Translations under genes and position numbers: made by a program
Shown here: positions 49,912 to 50,431 of the stretch, one piece after another
Position numbering within the stretch: the first letter of the stretch is position 1
Layout of the letters: each line of letters starts with the position of its first letter
Assembly (NCBI GenBank): GCA_947073515.1
Contig: CAMTMC010000013.1
Coordinates: forward strand, 1-50,431
From: an uncultured bacterium
Lineage (GTDB): Bacteria > Bacillota > Clostridia > Oscillospirales > Oscillospiraceae
Reading direction: 5' to 3'
Length of the DNA stretch: 50,431 bases
The notes under the pieces: model-generated
What the model was told of the DNA's origin: nothing
What the model saw: the letters and a program-made list of their open reading frames with translations, nothing else
The model's database searches: none

Positions 49912-50431
49912 TCAGCCCTGGACCAGTTCGTTGATATCCGGTTTCTGAAGGATCTCAGTAATCCGGATCCCGAAGTTGTCGTCGATCACAACGACATCGC
50001 CCTTGGCCACACACTGCCCGTTTACCAGCAGATCCACCTGGTCGCCGGCCAATTTGTCCAGTACCACCAGCGAGCCTTTGGAGAAGGACAGGATATCCTG
50101 GATCTTCCGCCGGGTCCGGCCGATCTCCACCGCCACCTCCAGGGGGACGGAGAGGATCAGGTCCAGGTTCTGCTTCTGCTCCTGATTCAGCTTGGCCTCA
50201 GGGTTCAGCTCCTGCATTTTAGGGGGCTTGGCGTTGATGACCTTGGGGTCCGGGGCCTGGGCCAGAACATCGTCAAATGCCTCCTGGAGGCTGGCAAAGG
50301 GCATTTTCCTCTCCAGATCCGGTTTCAGTTCCCCGCTCCGCAAAGCCACCAGCACTCCCAGGGCACTGCCCTGCTCCACGGATTTACGCAGAAGCCGCTC
50401 CGCCCGGCTGTCATCCTCAGGAAAACCGTGG
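49912..50431 (-). CDS. fliY: FliY/FliN-type flagellar switch protein (5' end off the window)
   Basis: The frame is open to the right edge, so the start is missing; 172 codons are visible. GTG 50379 is internal and has no RBS. The C-terminal SpoA (FliN/YscQ C-ring) domain is clear over the last ~75 residues: LDLILSVPLEVAVEIGRTRRKI, ILSFSKGSLVVLDKLAGDQVDLLVNGQ and GIRITEI. The preceding acidic region suggests the longer FliY type, not FliN. It sits directly upstream of cheY, as fliY does in Bacillus. Whether a CheY-P-binding N-terminus is present cannot be seen. Confidence 0.9.
   Translation of the reverse strand, partial: HGFPEDDSRAERLLRKSVEQGSALGVLVALRSGELKPDLERKMPFASLQEAFDDVLAQAPDPKVINAKPPKMQELNPEAKLNQEQKQNLDLILSVPLEVAVEIGRTRRKIQDILSFSKGSLVVLDKLAGDQVDLLVNGQCVAKGDVVVIDDNFGIRITEILQKPDINELVQG

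Overview
The window is about 60% GC. Apart from its first ~500 bases it reads as one motile, flagellated member of the Clostridia, most likely Oscillospiraceae-like (inference from base composition, SLH-domain surface proteins, a Bacillus-type fla/che gene order with CheC, CheD and CheV, FliY next to CheY, and strong Firmicutes ribosome-binding sites). Most of it is a motility and chemotaxis island with second-messenger genes, interrupted by a peptide-uptake locus.

Layout. (1) 1-963, minus: a sigma-D promoter drives a CheA-type HPt domain that runs, in one unbroken frame, into the C-terminal endonuclease/dimerization domain of a MutL of different base composition. The join is probably artificial or a recombination scar. 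(2) 1125-12541, plus: a FliK-like protein, a free-standing FlhB C-terminal-domain protein (FlhX), a PilZ protein, then two very large SLH surface proteins. (3) 12688-21807, minus: a sigma-D-driven YjfB-like protein; an FtsA-like ATPase, a lipoprotein and a PAS-GAF-GGDEF-GGDEF-EAL protein that probably form an operon; a chemoreceptor; an FtsE-like ATPase. (4) 21996-22922, plus: a membrane-anchored C39-like peptidase. (5) 22978-26581, minus: fliD-fliS-fliT behind a sigma-D-like promoter. (6) 26737-28530, plus: a ParA ATPase and a ComFB-domain protein with three tandem copies of a FliM-N-terminus-like motif. (7) 28578-37601, minus: pepT, an M18 aminopeptidase, oppABCDF and a small membrane protein. 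(8) 38092-50431, minus: one long flagellar/chemotaxis operon entering from the right edge: fliY-cheY-fliO-fliP-fliQ-fliR-flhB-flhA-fliA-flgF-flgG-cheC-cheD-cheV-EAL/HDOD. flhF and flhG, usual between flhA and the later genes in Bacillus, are absent there.

How the genes fit together. The right operon builds the export gate, rod and switch, makes sigma-28 (FliA), and encodes adaptation proteins (CheC, CheD, CheV). FliA would then fire the late promoters seen before fliD, the yjfB-like gene and the HPt gene. C-di-GMP input is likely at several points: PilZ protein, EAL phosphodiesterase, and the ComFB protein. The most interesting candidate for an undescribed system is the ParA/ComFB pair. Its ComFB protein carries three 37-residue repeats, each with a motif like the CheY-P-binding N-terminus of FliM/FliY, so it could act as a multivalent scaffold or CheY-P sink controlled by a cyclic dinucleotide and positioned by ParA. 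That is a hypothesis from sequence alone.
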